Shown here in pieces: positions 58,380 to 64,000 of a DNA stretch of 64,000 bases. A model generated the notes under the pieces. That model saw only the letters and a program-made list of their open reading frames with translations, was not told the DNA's origin and did no database searches. Source of the DNA: Jacaranda mimosifolia (lineage: Eukaryota; Streptophyta; Magnoliopsida; Lamiales; Bignoniaceae); contig CM032118.1 in NCBI GenBank assembly GCA_018894105.1, positions 28,376,690 to 28,440,689 on the forward strand, read 5' to 3'. Within the stretch, counting starts at the first letter, position 1. The number at the start of each line of letters is the position of its first letter. A program made the position numbers and the translations under genes.

Positions 58380-60380
58380 TTTTGAGATTTCAAGAATCTA
58401 CAAAAAATAAGGAAGAGAATATAAGCAATTAATTAAATTTTAATATTGAAAATCGTGATTACGGTCTTTCAAGCATGTTTTGCTCCCATTATTTTATCAA
58501 ATTTCGTACCCTCATGAGAAATATGGGTAATCATATTTTCTAGTGAAAATTAAGGCCCAAAAGCATCATTCATGGATCCAAAACTTTGGGGACGTACACT
58601 TATGACCCCAAGGTAGGTAACTTTTACCAATTGTATCTCTATGTAATCCTTAATTTATTTTGCCTCACTTTTCATATAGACTCATGACTCATGAGATATC
58701 TATATTACTAAGTGTTAAGTCAAACTTATCAATCCTCTTTAATCATGAATTCAACTATGAACATTCCACGACTCGTGAGATAATGCCATAGTAAATTCAC
58801 ATTAAAGTGCATCATATGCTAAGGTAGTGATCTTAGCTTTCCACCAAAAATGTGTTCCAAAACTCATGAGACAACACATAAATGTGGTAGCATCTCATGT
58901 CACACATCTATTAGTAGAAGACATGGATTATTAAATCCTATTTGATTTTATCCATTTTGACTTAATATTAATTTGAACTTAAGCTCTTTTAAGTGAGGGA
59001 TTTTTCTTACCTGGAAGATCTCATCATTTTATCTTTGCTTATTTAGGTTCTCTACTCTAAGCTTGTATCACCATACATCAATAGGATAAAGAAAGCATAA
59101 ATAAATAAATAAATAAACCTAGTATGCATCTAATAACTTGGAATGAGCATGAGCCTTGACCAAGTGATGCACTTAGAGCCATAGGTGCACCACTCGATCG
59201 ATTTAGGTAGGTTTAATTAAATTAGTAGAACCTATCTTACATGAATATATCACATGCATTCATGGGTCTTCAGGCCTCTTTGATCTTCTTGGTCCCCTTT
59301 GCCTCCTTGCAACAATTACAAGAAAAGGAAACCCTTACACCTAAGTGTTCTACTCTTGAAACATTTCCATGGAGAAGAATAAGAGGTAAGCAAGCCCCAT
59401 TTAATTACCTGTTCAATCAACATTAAATGCATTCAAATCAAATTTAAAAGTTCATGTTCACCTCCATCCATCCATAATATTATTCATCCAACAATTAAAT
59501 GAACAATAATAAGATTTGACATTCAAATCAACAATTAAATGCTTATTACATAAATAATTAATTATAGACAAAATTTAGCACAACACTTGTGCAGCCTAAT
59601 TTTGCACAAACTTGAAGAGTAACTTAAATTTGACTTTAAAAATTATGCAAAATTGTACAACATTGATTTGAGGAATTGCATAACACTCATGCATCAAAAT
59701 AGCATGAAATAATCAAGTTAGGAAAGCAAAAATACACCAAAATAGCCTAAAGGCCACCACGAGGCACCCATGAGTAGGCTGCTACCCTTACTGCACGCCC
59801 CAAGCACATGGCTACCACCCCTATACCACAAATGTTGCACACCAGGCATTGCCAACATAGATGGTAGCCCTGCCTCTTGGCCCCTAGGTGATTGCCTAAT
59901 GCACATTTGGGCCATTTTTGCAATCTTAACACTATGGAAACCTCCATAACATTATTCCATCCTTGTTTTGACAAATTTCTAGATTTCAAACATCTTTAAA
60001 AACTGAAAATTAAAAGCTTGAACATGCTTCAAAAATCAAATTTAAGGAAAATTCAAATATTCTTCAAACTACTCTAAGAAAACTCAATCCAATTGAATCG
60101 AAAAATTTCCAAAACAACTTTAAGCAATCAACAACACGCTAAATTACAATTTAATATCATCTCATGCCAAATCAACATCTAGCATATAAATTAAATCTCA
60201 TGCCAACATAAAAAAATCACTATCTAGAATATATTGACACAATTCAATTCAGCACATCAAGAGCTACAAGCAACAGCTCCAAAATCTTTAATCCATTAAT
60301 TGAATCAAGAAATGAAAATTTTAGAATCAATTCATCATATGAATCAATTCAAACAAATCCAAAATTAAGCATAAACTATG
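58380..60380 (-). other. Leader of copia element E
   Basis: Matches the leaders at 1003-2877 and 8280-10201. It includes palindrome CACGACTCGTG at 58767-58777 and decayed copies such as AACTCATGAG near 58860. A GC-rich patch at 59745-59910 sits at the position of the patches in the other two leaders but has a different sequence. Open frames at 59718-59989 come from that patch. A short (AAAT)n tract lies at 59097-59115. Confidence 0.72.
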
Positions 60381-60392
60381 GCTCCAATATCA
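60381..60392 (-). promoter_or_regulatory. Degenerate primer-binding site of element E
   Basis: On the minus strand this reads TGATATTGGAGC, a 9/12 match to TGGTATCAGAGC. It lies two bases from the LTR end at 60395, as in the other elements. Confidence 0.7.
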
Positions 60393-60394
60393 CT

Positions 60395-61275
60395 TGAAGG
60401 TTGTACTGAAACAAGAATCAAGTCCATAGGAAATTAAAACTTTAAAATCAACTTGAAACACTGCACCCAACGATCTAATTTATGCTCTAATATTGGATTT
60501 AGGGAGAAGGAATAAGTACCTTGATTGATTTGCACAAAATCAAAGAGAAGATGCTTCAAATTACTTTTCAATTGAAAATCTTACAATCCTCTTTGCTTCG
60601 ACCTTTCTTCCCACTCCTTGCCCTCAAAGTGCAGAAATTTGGGACCTCCTAATCAACAACAAAATTTCCTTCAAAGGTAGTAAAATTTGGATCCTCCAAG
60701 AATCACAAAAGCCATAGCTCAAAGTTTGAAAAACTCTTCTCCAAAAGCAAACCTCTTGGTCACCAACAATCAACACCCCAACTGTGGTATCTATAAAAGT
60801 ATCCACACACCTTTAATCACTCTATATCTTCACTCTAATGCTAGAAGTAGAATGAATAAAGGGTAGGAATTTTGGAGAAAAAAGGAAGGGAAGTTTGGAA
60901 GAGAGAGAAAGGGGAGAGAATCTAGGGAGGTAGTTTTCTTCACACCAAAAGGAGGGAAAATTTGTGAAATTTTCCTAAGAGGTGGTCGGCCATCTAAGGA
61001 GAGGGAGTAGGTATTTATAATGTGTGATGGATGCCTCTAGATGCATCCCTCACGCTTTCCTCCCTCTTGATTCTCACTTGCATGCTAATTTGCATACCAA
61101 GTGGGATTCTAATTTCCACTAGTTAAAGTCTAATTTTAATTAGAAAATTAAAATGCCACATAATATTTAAATGGAATCTTCCATTAAAAATTTCCCTCCA
61201 TATGTAGATTCTCCAAGTTGTTAAATTAACTCCTTAATTTAATTAAACTAAATTAATTCTTTAAGTTAGTAAAAC
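60395..61275 (-). repeat. 5' LTR of copia E, 3' part
   Basis: The minus-strand LTR end (TTCA) lies at 60395. The LTR is interrupted at 61275 by the solo LTR insertion and resumes at 63510. No TATA block as clear as in the other copies was found in this part. Confidence 0.78.
61271..61275 (+). repeat. Target duplication of nested solo LTR, left copy (AAAAC)
   Basis: AAAAC flanks the left end of the LTR and recurs exactly at 63505-63509. Confidence 0.85.
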
Positions 61276-61911
61276 TGAAGGCTAGAATAGCATTAGGATC
61301 CACAAATCAAAACTTCATAAGCTTGAAATTAACTAAGCTACTCGAGCTCCCAAGGATATAGTCATGATATAGATCTAGATTAGGATTTAGAATTACCTCT
61401 TGTAGCTCAAAAACAAGGAGAAAATCAACTATCACTCACGAGTCCAGAAACTTTCTGGAACTGTCACAACGGAAATATGACAACAATTGCCCAGGCTAAA
61501 CTGCTTCAAAATGCACTAAATTAAATCTGGAACACCTCCACACATATAGGAAGCTAATATGAAAAATTTGAGCCAAAAATCCTTCTGGATCGCTCCATAA
61601 AAATTCGGCAACCGGAAGCTACTGCATGTGGATCTCCAAAACCAAGCAAGTCAAGCGCCTTGCCTCTATTGATATGATCCACACACCAAACAATCTTCCA
61701 ATTTCTCCTCACTAGAATCTGGAGTTAGAGAGGATAAAATGAGGTAGAACAGGCTGATTTTCAGGTTGGGAAGAAGAAGAAATGCAAAGCTTCAACTCAT
61801 GATGCAATGCATGGAGAGAGAGATTTTGGAGGGAATGCAAGAATCTAATTCTCACACTTTCAGCAATTAATTTCGAATTTTGCATGCTTTCTATATCTAT
61901 ATATAGAGGGT

Positions 61912-61945
61912 GGAAGGTGTGATGCTAGTTGGCATCACACCTTCC
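61912..61945. promoter_or_regulatory. Perfect TATA-proximal inverted repeat
   Basis: GGAAGGTGTGATGC and GCATCACACCTTCC form a 14-bp perfect stem with a 6-base loop (TAGTTG), next to the TATA block. This is the best-preserved copy in the window. Confidence 0.85.
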
Positions 61946-62242
61946 TCAAGGTGACCGCCCAAGTGGCATGCCAAGTTGGCAAAATTCAAATTCAAGTCTT
62001 GAATTTCAAGTGCATTTATTTGGAATCTAATTCCAAATTAATTAGGATGCTAATTTAAATGAACGCTTCATTTAAATTTTCCCTCCAAAAAGTATTCTTC
62101 CCATTAATTAAATTAAACACTTTAATTTAATTAATTAACATTTGATTTAACTTTTAAATCAAACAAGCTTAAGTCTTAAGCTTAAATTAGTCAACTTAAC
62201 TCTTTAAGTCAACTTGTCCAATTGATGGTCAATATGGTACCA

Positions 62243-62264
62243 AATAATTAACTCCTTAATTATT
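62243..62264. repeat. LTR stem-loop (AATAATTAA / TTAATTATT)
   Basis: Identical to the stem-loop at 3843-3864: a 9-bp perfect stem and a CTCC loop. A neighbour, AAGCTTAA-GTC-TTAAGCTT, lies near 62165-62183. Confidence 0.8.
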
Positions 62265-63509
62265 GGTCTAATTTAACTCTTAAATTAGTCGATTAATTTA
62301 ACATTTAAATTAATCAAACAAAAATTGACCGTTGGATTGGACCTTTGAAAATCGATCACCCAAGGGTGATTTTTCCAACACTTGGAAAATTGGTCTACCA
62401 ATTTTGGAAGCTATTTGGCTTTTGTGTGTGACCCAATAGGTTCTACCATTCATTGGACATGGGCTCACAACTCTTTGTGACTTTTGAATATCTTATATTC
62501 ATTTTAGTTTAAAACTCATTTTAAACTAATCGACTCAATTCAATTAATCTCATTAATTGAAGAGTACCCAATCTCCATGGTCGATGTCCAACCTCAAGCC
62601 TATGGAGCCCAACTAATTGGGCGAAATGAATATTTGGGAGAACCATCATAGCTCTACGCGTGACATGCAAATACGGTCATTTCATCTCCTATCTCCCGAA
62701 AGAGGCATAGGGCAAGATATTTGGCGCTCCATAATAGCCTCAATACTATGTCTCTATTCTCAATGTTCAAGTCCCTTGTGTGACCTTACCTTTGGAAAAC
62801 TCCTTTTCCAAATTGTCACACCACCTTGCACAATGATTTCTTGGAATCGATCATTATAGAACACATAGGAGATGCACTCGCCCTTCACAAAAACGAGGAG
62901 TCGGATTCCATCTTAGATCTCACAAACCTCCATGCCAAGTAGCTCATAGCCAACCTCAATCCGAAAGACTCGCTAAGTGGCAAGGAAGAGTCAAAGCATA
63001 AGGACCGGACACAAGGTTACCATGAATCCTTAAGTCACAGGACTAATAATATGCACTAGCATAAGCGGGAGAATTAACCACTACTGAATTGCCACTACGG
63101 CTATCTAGTGGATTCTTTGAAGGGTCTTCAGTGCCTTGTTCTCTAACAAGCACCCACTAACATGCACCCGTATCTCATATCGATTGCTCATGGAACGGAG
63201 CAATATCTAACTCTTGGATTTATGCATCGCTAGTGCAAGTCTATCCGGATCTTAGATGCCCCATCTCATGAGATCCTATAACTTGGAAGCTTTAAGATCG
63301 CGACCATGTAAGACTTATTCTATGGTCATCGAACGAAGTCTTGTAGTCATGTGTGATCTAAGGGCTTCATCCAAATGCAAGTGAAGTTATATAAATCATA
63401 AGATGAAGGTGGACATATAAAAAATATCATTCAATCAAGATTGTTTTACAAGGAAATAGCTTTTACAAGGCCAATCTGATTGGCTTGTCGGCACTATTCC
63501 AACAAAAAC

Positions 63510-64000
63510 TAACTAAAATAATCACATGACTCCAATTAAACTAACCTTTTAATTTAATTGTTTTGATTTAACCCTTTAAATTAATCAAGCCATATGGCAA
63601 ACTATTAATTAGTCAACTTGGTCTATTCCAAACTTGACCAACCAATTATATAACTCTTTAGATCATTTCTCCAATCCTAATTAGAGTGATTAAGGCTTAT
63701 GTGTGTGATCCTTTAGGTTCATCAATTAATTAGACATGGGCTCACAATTCTTTGTGATTTAGTGAATATCAAATATTCCGATTGGTCTAAACTCCTTTAA
63801 ACTAATCACTTTATCAATTAATCTCTATTAATTGAAGAGTATCCAATCTCTATAGTCGATGTCTAGCATAAGCCTATGGAACCTAACTAATTAGATGAAT
63901 TAATTTTTGGGTGAACCTTTTCTGCTTATGAATACCATGCAAGTATGGTTTTTCTATTTTCTATCTCCTAAAAGAGGTCTAAGGTAAGATATTTCTTGGT
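63510..64000 (-). repeat. 5' LTR of copia E, 5' part, cut by window end
   Basis: Continues the LTR from 61275 after the nested solo LTR. It matches the U3 part of the other LTRs (TGGACATGGGCTCACAA-type block near 63730 and TTAATTGAAGAGTA near 63828). The LTR 5' end lies outside the window. Confidence 0.75.

Larger units (their letters stand above)
61276..63504 (-). mobile_element. Solo copia LTR (2229 bp) nested in LTR of element E
   Basis: On the minus strand it starts TGTTGGAATAGTGCCGAC and ends CTAGCCTTCA. It matches the other LTRs throughout, with 5-bp duplications AAAAC on both sides and no internal sequence. It retains the TATA block (61891-61906), the perfect TATA-proximal inverted repeat (61912-61945) and the stem-loop series (62160-62290). 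It is inserted within the AT-rich stem-loop zone of a related LTR. The open frame 62617-62859 is not a gene. Confidence 0.92.

Noticed and set aside
1..64000. CRISPR array or bacterial-type operon
   Set aside because: No regularly spaced identical repeats with unique spacers were seen, and the introns and LTR elements mark plant nuclear DNA.

Overview
This window looks like a repeat-rich plant nuclear genome, probably a eudicot. It holds one intact host gene, with a typical compact plant exon-intron structure. Almost everything else is decayed Ty1/copia and Ty3/gypsy LTR retrotransposon sequence, with a few small DNA elements and one SINE. There are no bacterial-type operons. The species cannot be named from the sequence alone.

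Layout. 1-5870 is a copia element on the minus strand: gag-protease, leader, a primer-binding site and an LTR. The same LTR is followed on its other side by the RNase H end of a copia pol, so it is shared by two internal regions. 5871-6122 and 16206-20680 are the two halves of a plus-strand gypsy element, split by a structurally complete but coding-dead copia element at 6123-16205 (two 2.1 kb LTRs). 20685-23560 is a minus-strand gypsy gag and leader. 23590-27505 is another minus-strand gypsy element (RNase H, RT, protease, gag). Its gag lies in the left arm of a 1.1 kb inverted repeat (26374-27505 / 29955-31087), and a hAT-type MITE sits in the spacer. 32690-36200 is a gypsy element that appears to have lost its RT.

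The one intact host gene is at 37472-41816 on the minus strand. It has 13 exons with GT-AG introns and encodes 433 residues, recognised as AUGMIN subunit 4 (AUG4/HAUS4), a part of the complex that recruits gamma-tubulin to existing microtubules. A SINE lies downstream of it and a MITE lies about 175 bp upstream of its start codon.

42371-48130 is an AT-rich gene desert containing one small GC-rich island. 48130-52870 is a minus-strand gypsy element. 52875-55100 is a solo copia LTR with a perfect target duplication. 55106-57460 is unassigned. 57465-64000 is another minus-strand copia element, whose 5' LTR was itself split by a second solo LTR of the same family (61276-63504, perfect target duplication).

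The most unusual signal is in the copia LTR family, which occurs six times here. It carries a run of AT-rich stem-loops sharing a TTAA-(R)GAG-TTAA apex, one of which shows paired changes between copies. A second stem-loop lies just upstream of a conserved TATA box. The leader behind the LTR carries several copies of an 11-bp palindrome, CACGAGTCGTG. No element in the window looks autonomous.
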